A DNA stretch of 64,000 nt. It comes from Tetracentron sinense. Its lineage: Eukaryota; Streptophyta; Magnoliopsida; Trochodendrales; Trochodendraceae. The stretch lies in NCBI GenBank assembly GCA_015143295.1, contig CM026570.1:23629250-23693249 (forward strand). Reading direction: 5' to 3'. Made by a program: the position numbers and the translations under genes. Below are positions 34,208-47,386 of the stretch, one piece after another (the first letter of the stretch is position 1; the number at the start of each line of letters is the position of its first letter). The notes below the pieces were generated by a model. It was not told the origin of the DNA, did not search any database, and saw only the letters and a program-made list of their open reading frames with translations.

Positions 34208-34787
34208 ATCTCCCCCTGTTTGATGATCATATAACAATGTAATGAAATGTGGTTAAGCTCCCCCTTAACATATGCATTTCATAGAAACTATAAGGTAGGC
34301 TTCCCTTAATGAAATTCTCAAAAGATATTGGGATGTGTATTTATATGGATTGATAATCATTTCCCTCTGTTTTAATACCAAGAGCCAAGAGAAGTTCCAC
34401 AAAGATAATTTTTAATTTTAATTTCTATTCACAACATATTGGATCAAGACAGATTAATCAGAGATAAAGATTTGATTGAGTAAAGTTGTGAATCAAGAGA
34501 AGTTCCATGAATTTTCAGTTCATGACAAAGTTGAGCAACAAAAAATGAATTTCATAATCAAACAAGAGAGATATTTGTATGTACTGCCAAAGATGCAAAA
34601 AATATTTAAATAATTCTCATTCATCTACTAAAATTGAATCAATTTTCAGTTCACTACATTCCATTCTCCCCCTATGTCAACATCAAAAAATTTTATATTC
34701 CATCTTGTTTTTGTTTCTTGATTAATTCTGCAACTTTGGAGAGGTAGTCTTCTGAAGGTTCTTCTTCTTCATTATTTGGGGCCTTGG
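34208..34787 (-). other. 3' untranslated region and polypurine tract of element D
   Basis: Minus-strand 'aaacagggggagat' touches the LTR start. Further purine tracts (for example complement of 'ctccccctatg' near 34675 and 'gctccccctt' near 34258) repeat the multi-tract pattern of elements E and G. No coding sequence is seen. Confidence 0.6.
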
Positions 34788-36592
34788 TCACTTATTCAGT
34801 GCTAGAGGGGATGAAAGATCCATCAGGAGAGTCAAAGGAAGAGGATTCTTCATCGGAAGAGAGATAATGGGAGCATCCTTTTTGGAAGGAGTCTCCTTGG
34901 TTTTCATTGGTCTCTTGCCTTTGGAGGAAGAAGGTGGAGCTTGGGAAGGAGTGGCTCCACTGGCCAAGTTAACCAGAAAATTGTTCATTTTCTTCAACTC
35001 ATCAGAAGCTCTCAAAATGATGGAGCCTGAGATGGAATCATGCTCTGCCATATCCAGGAGAAGCTTGCCTTGAGTCTTCAACTAAAGAGTTGAGAAATCC
35101 ACTTGTCCTTGGATTAAATGGGTGTCTTCCTCCACTTTCATACTATCTTCTGAGTGAGCTACCCCCAATCTATGAAGGAGAGAAGACACAGAGTCAACCC
35201 TATTTTTGGTGACTGATGAATTCACGTTGAATATCCCCAAAATTGAGTATGTGGCATCAGCTCTCTCTCTTAGATCACCATGAACAGTAGCTACAGAGGA
35301 CTATACTTCCTTGGGGATGTTGATTATTTCTATCTCAAGAGCTGCAAGTCTGGATGAAGTATCTGATTGGAAGGATTAGAAATATTCTCGAGATTCTGAT
35401 TGAATAGCAGCAAGGCTTGCCCTTGTCTCAGTTATGAAAGAGACCAGGGAGGCTCTCATCTCCTCTTGAAAAGTTTGTTGACTCATCCTCATCTCCAGCT
35501 AAAACTATTCCAGGCTGGAGGACATGGAGGCAATCTATCCTGCCATGATACTCAGCTGTTCATTTGAGGCTGCTGGCCTACTGGGCACCTCATAAAACTG
35601 ACCAGGGTGCTCAAAGTTGGGAGACACCTGTCTATGAGAACTCTCAGGTATCTCTCCAGCATCCACGAAGTCAGACCAGTAAGGCATCTTATCCCTGAGG
35701 TGCTGCTCACCCTGTAGCATATCTGTAGGATCCTCTGTTGGTACAGAAACTGGCTACTGCTCAGCCTGGGCCTCCTCCTCTAGCACTGATTCTGGCTGTT
35801 GCTCAACAAGGGGCTCCTCTGAAGGTGCAGCTGAAGAGGAAGGGATAGATGGAGTGGGAGCAGAAGTAGGCATACCAGAAGTAGAAATAGAGATTGAGGA
35901 AGTAGAAGGAGTAGTGGAGGACTGAGAGGCAGAGGGTTTGGGAATCCAAAGCATTCCCAAAGCTTCTGGGTTTCATTCAAAGTATAGCCCATTCTTTGAA
36001 TGGTTGCCTTGCTATAAATGGAGGAGTCATCAGGGGTGACAAAATCTATTTGGGATGCTAGGGGAACATTGAAATGTTTGAAGATTTTAGTCAGGGCCTG
36101 ACCAAAAGGGAAACACCCTGATTTTCTCTTAAATGCATCATCCATACAATGGACAATGATGTAGGAGGGATCAATGAGTGTGGTGGTTAGGATGCACCAC
36201 ATAAGGAATACATCAAAGTAGGTGAGATACTCCCTACCACTAGCCCTAGGAACTAGGTTATAGGTTATGATATGGTGAATGAGTTTAGTTGTGAGAGTAA
36301 GGTCTTTCACCTTTGGTTGAAAAGGAGTGGTGAAATCTTGGTTCAAGCACATCATTTTTGGTGCTACCACTACATCAAATCTTTCATGTCTGGTCCACTG
36401 ACCATTCACAAAGGTTTGAAGGTTGCATTGAGGAATTTTCAAAATGGAGTGCAACTGGTTTAGGTGAAAGGAGATATTTTTGCCTAAGACAAAAGAGGTT
36501 ATAAGTGATTCAAATTGATTGAAGTGATTAGAGTCAGGAAACCTACTGATTTTAATTTCAGATTGACTTTTTCGACGAAATGAATAAATCAT
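34788..36592 (-). pseudogene. Element D env-like ORF (Sirevirus ORF3), broken
   Basis: Same position and domain as the env-like ORF of E. The frame at 36592-35780 contains QLHSILKIPQCNLQTFVNGQ, KLIHHIITYNLVPRASGRE, YLTYFDVFLMWCILTTTLID and FPFGQALTKIFKHFNVPL, which extends the conserved domain further than in E. A Pro/Ser-rich stretch follows, then in shifted frames heptad-rich sequence and a basic, Ser/Lys-rich end (35081-34788). The N-terminal part present in E before the domain is not recognisable. Stops separate the blocks. The protein's role is unknown; the name 'env-like' reflects position only. Confidence 0.65.
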
Positions 36593-36857
36593 CCAGATTC
36601 GTCATCGAAATGGGTACAGAAAACATTCTATTTTTCATATTTCCCAAAGATTCGTCGCCGAAATCGAATTCCAGTTTGAATTCGTCGCCGAATTCAGTTC
36701 AAAATTTGAAGAATTGATTTCCAAAGAAAATTTTATTTATTTTTCTTCAAAACATTGGTTCATTAGGGCATATAAAATCAGCATAAGGCATTCAATTCAA
36801 TAATCAAACAAGTTATAGGCAAAAAAATTTTTAATTTTTGATTGCTTTTAATCTTGA

Positions 36858-39800
36858 TTAAGTTAGCTCACTCAGACTAGTCATTCCCAATTCTCTTCTT
36901 AAAGCACTAAACCTATCAGATTGTAGAGGCTTAGTGAAAATATCAGCAAGCTGATTAATTGTATCCATAAATTCCAAGATAACATTTCCATTTTGTACAT
37001 GATCTCTAATAAAATGATATCTTATTTCTATGTGTTTAGTTCTTGAGTGTTGAATGAGATTCTTAGTCATGCAAATTGCACTTGTATTATCACACTTAAT
37101 AGGGATTTTAGTATGAGTAAGTTTAAAATCTTCTAGTTGTTATTTCATGCAGAGTGTTTGAGCACAACAAAATCCAGCTGCCATGTACTCAGCCTCTGCT
37201 ATGAATAAGGCCACTGAATTTTGTTTCTTACTAAACCATGAAACAAGAGAATGTCCTAGAAAGTGACAAGTTCCACTAGTGCTTTTTCTATCTACTTTAC
37301 ATCCAATAAAATCTGCATCTGAATAGCTTATTAGATCTAAGTTTGTGTTTTTAGAATACCATAAGCCTAAATCAATTATTCCAAGTAAGTATCTGAAAAT
37401 TCTTTTTACAGCAGTTAAGTGAGATTCTTTTGGATAGGATTGGAATCTTGCACAAATGCAAACACTGAATATAATGTTAGGTCTATTTGCAGTGAGATAC
37501 AAAAGGCTTCCAATCATGCCTCTATAGAATTTTTCATCAATACTTTTCCATTTTTCATCCTTATCAAGTTTGGTTGATGGACTCATAGGAGTATCCATTA
37601 TTTTAGTATTTTCCATTCTAACTTTTTAAGTAGTTCTTTAGTATATTTGGCTTGATTAACAAATGTTCCTTGTTTGGTTTGTTTAATTTGAAATCCTCAG
37701 AAGAATGTCAATTCACCCATCATGCTCATTTCAAATTCTTTTTACATTGTTTTAGCAAACATTTTGCAAAGAGATTCATTTGTTAATCCAAATATGATGT
37801 CATCTATATAGATTTGAATTATTATCATATCATCATTTTGGGTCATTATGAATAAATTTGTATCAATTTTACCTCCTGTGAATCCATTTTCAATTAAGAA
37901 GCTACTTAGCCTATCATATCAAGCTCTTGGAGCTTGCTTTAATCCATATAAAGCTTTAGTTAACTTAAATACATGATTAGGGAATTTATGATTTTCAAAG
38001 CAAGGTGGTTGATTTACATAAACTTCTTTATTAATATAACCATTTAGAAATGCACTTTTTACATCCATTTGGTATTGTTTAAATTCTTTATGACTAACAA
38101 ATGCAAGTAGTATTCTTATAGCTTCTAGTTTAGCAATCGGGGCAAAAGTTTCATCATAGTCTATCCCCTCTTCTTGGTTGTAACCTTGAGCTATTAGTCT
38201 TGCTTTATTTTTAACCACATTCCCACTTTCATCATTTTTATTTCTGAAAACTCATTTTGTACCAATTATAGATTTGTCATTTGGTCTAGGTACTAGATCT
38301 TAAACTTGATTTCTATCAAATTGATTTAATTCTTCTTGTATAGCAATGCCCCATGATTTATCTTCAATAGCTTCTAAGGTATTTTTGGGTTCAATTTGAC
38401 TTAGGAATGCAATGTTCATTAGATTTCTTCTTGTTCTAACCTCTTGTTCCATATTACCAAGTATTAGATCCTTAGGGTGATCTTTTATCAATTTCCAAAC
38501 TTTAGGTAGTTGATAGGATTCTTCATCTACATTTACTTCTTCATTTTCTGTTTCAATGGATTTATCTTTTGAATGTTCCTTTTCTTAATCATCTTTGTTT
38601 TCTTCAGTAATTTTTAATTTGGATATTTCATTTTGAGAGATTTCAATTTCATCAATATCATCATTTTTAGAAGATTTGTTAAATGGATTAGATTCATCAA
38701 ATACCACATGCATTGATTCTTCAACAATTAAGGATTTCTTATTAAATACTCTATATGCTTTGCTATTTGTAAAATATCCTAAGAGAATTTCCTCCACAAA
38801 TTTAGCATCAAATTTCTTAAGATGTTGTTTATCATTAAGTATGAAGCATTTATATCCAAAAACCTTAAAATAAATTATATTAGGAATTCTTCCATTCTAA
38901 AGCTCATAGGGAGTTTTATTTAATTTGTTTCTTATAACAACTCTGTTAATTACATAACATGAAGTGTTAATAGCTTCAGCCCAAAAATAATTAGGTAATT
39001 TGTCTCATTAAGCATTGTTCTAGCCATTTCTTGAAGAGATCTATTCTTTCTTTTTATTACACCATTGTGTTATGGAGTTATAGGTGCTGGAAAATTATGA
39101 TTAAAACCATTTTCATCACAAAATAATTCAAGCTCTTTATTTTTAAATTCTCTTCCTCTATCACTTCTTATGTTGTTAATAGAATAACTTTTTTCATTTT
39201 GAACTCTTTTACAAAACTTTTTAAATAGAGAAGGTTCTTTATTTTTGTGTGAAAGAAATAGTACCCATGGGTATCTTGAAAAATCAACCACTATAACAAA
39301 AGCATAAGTTTTTCTAGCTAGGCTAGCTACTTCATTTGGACCAAAGAGATCCATATGCAAAAGTTCTAAAGGCCTAGTGGTAGAAATCATTTTCTTGGGT
39401 TGGAAAGAAGATTTTATTTGTTTTCCAAGTTGACAAGCATCACAGATTTTATCTTTAATAAACTTGGTTTTAGGTAATCATTTAACTAATTCATTTTTAG
39501 AGAGTTTAGACAAAAGATCCATACTGGCATGTCCTACTCTTCTATGCCATAACCAACTAGCTTCATCTATAGCAGAAAAAAACACATCATGTTTCGAGAT
39601 TTCAGTTCATCAAAATCTAAGGTGTATACATTCTCATTTCTATGTGCTACAAACAAAGTATTCAAATTATCTGTATCCTTCATCATGCAAATATTTAATT
39701 TAAATGAGACGTTCAATCCCTTATCACACAGTTGACTAATACTAATGAGGTTATGTTTAAGACCATCAACAAGTAATACATTCTCAATAAAGACAGATTT

Positions 39801-39902
39801 ATTTTTACCGATGTTACCTATGCCAATGATCTCCCCTTAGCATTGTCTCCAAATGTCACATGACCGTCATCCTTTGAAGTAATTGATGTAAATAACTCCT
39901 TT
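36858..39902 (-). pseudogene. Element D pol: protease end, integrase, RT, RNase H, broken
   Basis: Minus-strand order: protease end KELFTSITSKDDGHVTFGDN at about 39900-39840, gag-pre-integrase to about 39400 (HRRVGHASMDLLSK region), integrase core 39390-39070 (LELLHMDLFGPNEVAS, INNIRSDRGREFKNKELE keeps the second Asp; a stop follows ITP). Then an IN C-terminal/linker (38797-38585, GYFTNSKAYRVFNKKS). RT is at 38491-37750: FAPIAKLEAIRILLAFVS, SAFLNGYINKEVYVNQPP, catalytic YIDDIIF at about 37800. RNase H is 37616-36858 with YSDADFIGCKVDRKSTSGTC, AEAEYMAA and a TKPLQ end. Several stops and shifts exist, but catalytic residues are better kept than in E. Confidence 0.87.
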
Positions 39903-39907
39903 TTCCC

Positions 39908-42219
39908 TGTAGAGCCCCGAAACTTTTTGTATATTCCTTGGGATGTGTGTCAAGGCATGATGTCTTGTAATCTCAATTTCACGAAATGAGAATTTGAAAT
40001 TTCGAGGGAATTGTGTCAAGAATGCTATAATTAATTAGATAAATTATTTAATAAAGCCTATAAGCTTTAAAGGGGTCCTAGTCAAGTTTAGAAGATGTTA
40101 GAATAGAAGTAGAATGGGTCCAAATAGTAGGAATGGGTGAAAAATGGACCCAATGTCAAAAACCTGCAGACCACCAATCGCTCAGTCCATTGTAGCAATC
40201 AATCGGTTCACAACCGATCGATCGGAGGCTATCGACTGGTGCACTTTTTTGTATGGGGAAAAATTTCAGAGAGCATGTTTTTGACCGATCGCTCGGTCAA
40301 GAACACCGATCGCTTGGTAGGCAACCGATCGATCGGTCATAACCACCGATCACTCGGTCCCCCGCGTTTTGCAGAAATTTCAGTAAGGGTGTTTTCGTCT
40401 TTTAGGCGTTTCACTCATGCCTTAAAGGCTTTACCCGAGCATTTGAGGGTTCACATACCCTAAGTAGAGACCTTGAGAGATAGAGAGAAAGGAGAAGGAG
40501 ATTTCTAACCTAGGGTTTGCTTTTGGGGAGAAATCAAAGGGGTTTTAAGAACCCTAGATCATCACAAGCTCGTTTTCCTTCAATATCAAGGCTCAAGCAC
40601 TCGTGGAGCATGTTCTCCAAGCTAGGGCAGCAATTCAAGCACGTTCTTGCAAGGGGTTTCTTCCCTCATTTGTCAAGGTCGGTACCTTTTGCTACCCTCC
40701 TAGTTCATACCTCTTTTCTTTCCTTCCTTTTATTGTTTTCCTAAAGTATGAATCTATTGGGATGTGAATGGAATGGTTGTGTGAGGATGGATTTGGGCAA
40801 ATGGATGTCGTGTGAATGATGTGATGAATCAAATCGGGCGTCATTGTATCCATAATAAACATACATGTGTGATGTGAGCATCAACCCACCTAGGAAAGCA
40901 TGATGTAGGGTTAATACATAATGAACACACCCCATATTTGATGAAATGCCAAGGTGAATGAAATGAGTTATAAATTAATAAATGCATGCTTAATTAATTA
41001 TGGAAATTGCTAGGGCCTATGATAGTGTGCTTTCTGATTTCCTCTAAATTGCATGAATATTGACTTGTTCAAATTATTGATGTTATATGTATTGCGAATT
41101 ACCCAATTGTCATATTTAAATTCAAATGCAAGTATGTACACGATTCCACGAGCACGGCATGCATGACATGATTTACCGAGGTTTTTCAAGAACGAGAATT
41201 AGAGGTGGGACATATCCTACGATATGTTTTACCTCACTTTTGGCAAGAACAAGACTCGCATGCATAAGAAGGGTTTCCTTTCCCTCGCAAGTGCATTTAG
41301 GAAGAAGGGTCTCCCTTTCCTCTCAAGTAGTTTATTTTCCAAGCAAGTAAGATACATGGCATGGCAAGCATGAGCATTTAGGAAGAAGGGTCTTCCTTCC
41401 CTCACAAGTAGTTTACTTTCCAAGTAAGCAAGATACATGGCATGGCAAGCATGAGCATTTAGGAAGAAGGGTCTCTCTTCCCTCACAAGTGATTTTATTT
41501 TCCAAGCAAGCATGACATGGGATGACACGCATGACACGATATGATACGACAAGACAAGACGAGATTTCAAGCACACAACAAGTATTTTAAGTCTAGTCAA
41601 GTGCATGACTATTTCAAAAGGTTTTATTGGCTTTTCTGTGATGCAAGCATGAATATATATTGCTTTACTTCCTTGTGATGATATGAATTGTTTCCAGCGT
41701 TATAAAATGAATTGTTCTCTGCTTTATATATTGCTATGGTTATGCTATGACTGTTGGTTAGTATTTTGTACACGCTGAGTATTCCATGCTCAGCCGTACT
41801 TCTTATGTCGACAGGTGATAGCGGAGCGGCTGCTCCTTTTGACATCTGTGTTCCGAGCCCTTGGGTGGAGGAGGAGTATGTGGAGGAACCTCTGGTAGAG
41901 GGTTATTATTAGAAGTGGTAGATTCTGAGTGAATAGCTGTGGGTGAGTTGAGAGAGATGTATTCATGTATTTTGGCGAGCCTGTCCGCACTTTCTTTTGT
42001 ATATCTTTTTGTACAAACTTGGATTACATATATATATATATACATAGAGGTTTTTGGTTAGACTTCCACTGTGCTTTGTAGTTATGTTTCCGCTATCATG
42101 TCCTCTATTGTATATGCTCTAGGTCTTTTGCAGGTTATTTTGGTGAAGCAAGTCATGCAAGTTATGATGAGTCGTTCAAGATTCATTCTAACTCCTAGGG
42201 TGAGTTTTGGGTCGCGACA
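39908..42219 (+). repeat. 5' LTR of element C (2312 bp)
   Basis: TGTAGAGCCCCG to GGGTCGCGACA. Palindromes occur at 40213-40226 and 40324-40337 (ACCGATCGATCGGT/A) with degenerate copies over 40170-40360. The place where B has its TATA box is changed here ('ccttaaagg' near 40420), so the promoter may be lost. Minisatellite units 'aggaagaagggtctcccttccctcac' type, described here by position only, repeat across 41290-41500. The near-palindrome 'catatcctacgatatg' is at about 41211-41226. A 75-codon ORF at 40517-40744 has no support. Confidence 0.88.
41805..41912 (+). CDS. Conserved small ORF in the 5' LTR of element C, 35 codons
   Basis: Starts MSTGDSGAAAPFDICVPSPW, then VEEEYVEEPLVEGYY and a stop. 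Relative to B it lacks one four-codon VEEP-type unit. The upstream block GCTGAGTATTCCATGCTCAGC and 'cgtacttcttatgtc' are also kept. C is otherwise full of stops, yet this frame is open in both its LTRs. Confidence 0.45.
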   Translation: MSTGDSGAAAPFDICVPSPWVEEEYVEEPLVEGYY

Positions 42220-42573
42220 GAAGTGGTATCAAAGCTTAGGCTTTAGTCTCTAGGGTCACTTAGAATCTAATATCACGGCTTGACAAGAGCATATGTTAGG
42301 AAACAAGTTAGGAAGGAAGTAAGTCGGAAGCGAGTCATGATCCAAGTGTAAGACTGAACTTTAGTCTTAGTTAAAATGGTTGCTTCAACCAAGTACGAGT
42401 CTTAGGACTGCTAGAACACCAGGGTATAATATTATAAATACACCGATGGTTGTGATGCGATGTATATTAGTATTATACAACTAATACAAATTGAAGTATT
42501 GTGAAATGGAACTGTGATAAATTGTGGTTTCAAGTGAGACTCATGTGGTGCTATTGTTCTTAGGACTTTAGTC
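42220..42573 (+). other. Leader and tRNA-Met primer-binding site of element C
   Basis: TGGTATCAAAGC at 42224-42235, four bases after the LTR, matches the initiator tRNA-Met primer site, with the same A variant as in B. The rest is untranslated leader to the gag ATG at 42574. Confidence 0.85.
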
Positions 42574-43816
42574 ATGAGAGGGGGCACACGGGGTCATGGA
42601 CCACATACGAGAGCTTCATCTTCTTCTCGAGATGAGGTTGAGCAGCTGGACTTCTCTCAGGTCTTAGGCTCTATTGCTGAAACTCTCGCCATCCTGGCGG
42701 CTCGGCAAACTATACCTTCATCAGCGGCACCTACTCCACCGCCTACGGCTCCAGTACATCGTACAACTGGGGTTGAGGTATTCAGGAGATTGAGGCCTCC
42801 ATCATTCCATGGGAGCGTGGACCCTCTTGCTGCAGAGGCATGGATCCTCCAGTTGTAAAAAATATTTGCGGTCCTATCGCCGACAGATGAAGAGAAAGTA
42901 CCATGGGCTGTTTTCATGCTCGAGGGTGAGGCACACCATTAGTGGTTGTCCACCATGAGGACACAAGATTTGACCATGCAGGGTCAACCTTGGACTTGGG
43001 AGGAGTTCAAGGACACTTTTTATAGGAAGTATTTTCCGATTGGAGCACGGGAAAAGAAAGAGAGAGAATTCATCAACCTAGAGCAGGGTTCGATGACTGT
43101 GGCCGCTTATGAGGCTAAGTTCTCGGAGCTCTCTAGATTTGTGTCTCACATGGTTGCTACTGAGGCGAGGAAGGCGCGGAGATTTGAGCAAGGGCTCAAG
43201 GATGTCATTATGGAGAAAGTATCGGATTTTAGGCACGCTACTTATCCGGAAGTAGTAGACAAGGCCTTATTGATGGAGGCAAATTCTGAAGCGGTATTTA
43301 AGAAGAGGGAGTTGGCGAGAGGCCAAGCCAGTAGTTCAGCAGAGAGGCGGGCTCATACCGGCCCTTATCAGTACACGTGGCCAGCACCACCGATTAGGCC
43401 ATTTTATGCGCCTCAAGTTCTACGGCCGTACATGCCTCAGGCGCCATGGCCTCAGGCTCTTCCATCTCCACGGCCAGTTGCACCTCAGGTGGCGAGGTAT
43501 ACTCCACCTCCGGTCCCTCTGACTTACACATATGAGGTCTGCACTTCATGTGGCTGAAGGCATCCAACAGGAGATTGCCGAAGAGCATCAGGTGGATGTT
43601 ATCATTACGGTCGCCAGGGCCATATGATCAGGGATTGCCTGAGTCGGCATTTGCCTGGCCAGTCTCAGGGGATTAGGCCCCCAACATGCCCAGCAGGATC
43701 ATACCAGGCGTCCTCTCAGCCTACACGTTCTGCACCTCCGCCTTTCCAGGTGAACCAGAGGTGAGTTTTTGCCTTGACAGAGGGTGATGCACTTGCATCT
43801 GACGATGTAATGCAAA
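42574..43816 (+). pseudogene. Element C gag, broken
   Basis: MRGGTRGHGPHTRASS start as in B. Stops occur at about 42856 (GTG GAA changed to TTG TAA), 42940 (Trp TGG to TAG) and 43555. The gag core is otherwise recognisable: FRRLRPPSFHGSVDP, FKDTFYRKYFP, EFINLEQGSMTVAAYEAKF. The zinc knuckle reads CYHYGRQGHMIRDC, so the second cysteine is Tyr and zinc binding would be lost. It ends ASDDVMQ at the conserved splice position. Confidence 0.88.
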
Positions 43817-43962
43817 GTATGCAGTTGTAGTTTATTTGATTTTCCTTAAAATTTTTGTTATGTATTATTCAATTGTGTACTTATATGGCATGATTATATG
43901 TACATATACTGATATGTATATGCTGTTTATGCATGGATTGACTTAGCTAGCTAAAATTTCAG
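43817..43962 (+). other. Putative spliceosomal intron between gag and protease of element C (146 nt)
   Basis: Exon ATGCAAA, intron GTATGC...CTAAAATTTCAG, exon GAACCTTACTAGTC. Read-through meets TAG after five codons. The 3' end is identical to B over about 20 bases, while the middle has diverged and the length changed by two bases. Confidence 0.68.
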
Positions 43963-46900
43963 GAACCTTACTAGTCAATGCATGTTTGGCTCGAGTATTG
44001 ATCGACACCGGGTCTACTCATTCATTCGTATCGCCAAGTTTCTCTCAAGGTTTTTCCTCCGAGCCTAGCCAGCTGGAACCGGAGTTAGCCATTTCGACTC
44101 CTCTGGGCAAGACAGTATTGGCGGATAAAGTGTATAAAAACAGTGTGGTTCAAGTGGGAGCCACGAGTTGGCGGTGATCTAATCATCCTCGGATTTCAAG
44201 ACTTCGATGTCATCTTGGGAATGGATTGGTTAGCAACACATCATGGGCATGTGGCTTGTTTTGAAAAGATGGTACTCTTCCGGCCAGTGGAAGGCAAGCC
44301 ATTTCATTTTCGGGGGTTGAGAAGTAGAGATATTGCTCGTGTTGTGGCATTGAGCCTAGCGAACCCCAAGGCAAAGGACTCTTCGACTATTGCAGTCGTG
44401 AGTGAATTCCAAGATGTATTTCCAGAGGAGTTGCCAGGATTGCCTCCAGACAGGGAGATTGAGTTTGTGATTGAGCTTGCACCAGGCACAACTCCTATTT
44501 TCAGGGCTTCATATAGAATGGCCCCTATTGAACTCAAGGAGTTGAAGACTCAGTTGGAGGAATTGCAAGGCCTTGGTTTCATACAACCAAGTGTCTCACC
44601 GTGGGGTGTCCCGGTGTTATTTATTAAGAAGAAGGATGGCTCGATGCGGATGTGCGTCGATTACCGATAGTTGAACAAAGTCACTATAAAGAATAGGTAT
44701 CCATTGCCTAGGGTTAATGACTTGTTCGATCAGCTAAAGGGAGTAAGATTTTTCTCTAAGATTGATCTTCGGTTGGGTTACCACTATTTGAAGATCAAGG
44801 CTGAAGATGTTCCCAAAACTGCCTTTCAGACTCGGTATGGACACTACGAGTTCTTGGTGATGAATTTTGGTCTCACGAACGCACCGGCATCCTTTATGGA
44901 CTTGATGAACCGGGTGTTCCGACCATATCTTGATCGATGCGTGATAATATTTGTCGATGACATCTTGATATACTCCCAGACACGGGAAGATCACATGCGA
45001 GACCTTCGTCTTGCTTTGGAAATACTGAGAGAGCACAAGCTATACGCCAAACTCAGTAAGTGTGAGTTTTGGTTGGAAGAGGTGGCATTCCTTGGCCACG
45101 TGGTATCTGCAGAAGGCATCTCAGTAGATCCGAAGAAGATAGAGGCAGTCATGAATTAGGCGAGGCCCAAGAGTATTACAGAGATACGCAGTTTCCTTGG
45201 GTTGCAGGCTACTACAGGAGATTTTTAGAGGGTTTTTCTAGCCTTGCAGCACCGCTCACTTACCTGACAAGGAAGAATGCAAAGTTCGTGTGGAGCGATA
45301 AGTGCAAAATCAGTTTCACGGAGCTGAAGAAGAGCCTTACCACAGCCCCCGTCCTTACGGTATCATCCGGACATGGTGGTTATGAGGTGTAGAGTGATGC
45401 CTCACATGTTGGACTTGGGTGTGTGCTCATGCAACACAAGAAAGTCATTGCCTATGCATCGAGACAATTAAAGGAGCATGAAAAGAATTACCCCACGCAC
45501 GACTTGGAGCTTGCGGCAGTCGTGTTTACACTCAAGATTTGACGACATTACTTGTACGGGGTGGAATTCTATGTGTATACGGATCACAAGAGCCTTAAGT
45601 ACCTCTTTTCCCAAAAGGAATTGAATCTAAGGCAGCGGCGTTGGATGGAATTTTTGAAAGACTATGACTGCACCATCCAATACCACCCGGGCAAAGCAAA
45701 CATTGTAGCGGATGCCTTGAGTAGAAGACCGCCGGGTTTGTTGGCTCACATGTTAGTGCAAGAATATAAGCTATTAGAAGATTTGGCAAATCTGGACATC
45801 AGTGCGAATGATTCTGTCCGTAGTCCTATTTTGGCAAATGTCACTGTCCGGCCGTACATTATAGATTTGATCCAAGAATATCAAGCCACGGATGCTGAAT
45901 TGTTGGCTTTCTGGGACAAGGAAGTTACCAAGGGTAGTGAGGACTTCTCTCTCACTAGCCGAGGTGCTATCACATTCAAGGGAAGGCTTTGTGTTCCGGC
46001 CAATGCGGATCTTCGACGAGAGATTATGGATGAAGCCCACCGGGCAAAGTACACGGTGCATCCAGGGGGTACAAAGATGTACCGGAATCTCAAGAGTCAC
46101 TTTTGGTGGCGGAATATGAAGAGAGACGTTGCAGAGTATGTGGCACGGTGCTTGGTGTGCCAACAGGTGAAGGCAAAGCATTTGAGACTTGCGGGTCTAT
46201 TGTAGTCTCTCTTAATTCTCGAGTGGAAATGGGAGAACATCTCCATGGACTTCATAGTTGGCTTACCAAAGACGGCAAGGGACTCAGATGCGATTTGGGT
46301 TGTGATGGATCGTTTAACAAAGTCCGCGCACTTCTTGCCCTACCATACTACCTTCAACTCTAGTCAGTTGGTCACGCTATATATCAAGGAAGTTGTTAGG
46401 CTACATGGGGTGCCAGTTAGTATTGTGTCAGATCGGGATTCGAGATTCACGTCCAGGTTCTGGAAGAGTTTTCAGGAAGCTATGGGTTCCCGACTCGATT
46501 TCAGCACCGCTTTTCATCCACAGATGGATGGACAACCCGAGAGGGTGAACCAAGTCATCGAAGACATGCTTCGAGCTTGTATGCTAGATTTCAAAGGCAG
46601 TTGGGAAGAGCACTTGCCTTTGGTTGAATTTGCCTACAATAACAGCTACCAAGCGAGCATCCAAATGGCTCCATTTGAGGCCTTGTATGGGCGAAGCTGC
46701 ATGTCTCCTCTTTATTGGGATGAGGTAGGAGAAAGAAAGGTGTTAGATCCGGAGTTGATCGAGCAAACTGCGAGTATAGTCAAGATCATCCAGGATCGGT
46801 TGAAAGCCGCTCAAGATCGTCAAAAGAGCTATGCGGACACACGCCGCAGGGACTTGGAATTTGAGATTGGGGATCAAGTCTTTGTGAAGGTATCTCCTAA

Positions 46901-47286
46901 CAAGGGGATAATGAGATTTGGCAGGCGAGGCAAGCTTAGTCCTCGATATGTTGGCCCGTTTGAGATCATCACGCGAGTTGGTGAGGTTGCTTATAGGGTA
47001 GCTCTTCCACCTCACATGGTCGCGGTTCACAACGTTTTCCATGTGTCTATGCTTCGGAAATACATTGCGGACCCTTCACATGTCAAAGACTTGGAACCAT
47101 TGGAAATTCGAGAGGATCTCACTTTAGTTGAGAGGCCGGTTCACATATTGGATCGGAGAGATCAAGCCCTCCGCAACAAAATGATTCCGTTGTTTCTCGT
47201 GTAGTGGCAACATCATGCTCGGTGAAGAGGCTACATGGAAACGTGAGGCTGAAGTCAAAGCAAAGTACCCAGAATTGTTAGAATGA
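43963..47286 (+). pseudogene. Element C pol: protease, RT, RNase H, integrase, chromodomain, broken
   Basis: Same domain order as B. Protease [11 protein letters not shown] is at about 44004-44036. [11 protein letters not shown] is in 44671-45159. RNase [11 protein letters not shown] is near 45395, directly after a stop. The integrase HHCC finger ([17 protein letters not shown]) lies in 45552-46205, and the core in 46245-47204 ([32 protein letters not shown], where T to M and T to P have changed). The chromodomain end [16 protein letters not shown] is out of frame after a TAG at 47202. Stops at about 44668, 46204 and 47202 are CAG to TAG, and those at 45157 and 45540 are TGG to TAG or TGA. 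There are also frameshifts near 44160 and 45205. Confidence 0.9.
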
Positions 47287-47386
47287 GTTTTGTATAGGTT
47301 TTGTATATGACTTGTAAATTTGTTTTGATTTGTAATGCATGTGCCATCCAAATTTTGAGGATGAAATTTTTATAAGGGGGGGAGGA
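47287..47386 (+). other. 3' UTR and polypurine tract of element C
   Basis: 'aagggggggaggat' ending at 47386 directly precedes the LTR start TGTAGAGCC and matches the tract of element B. Confidence 0.8.
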
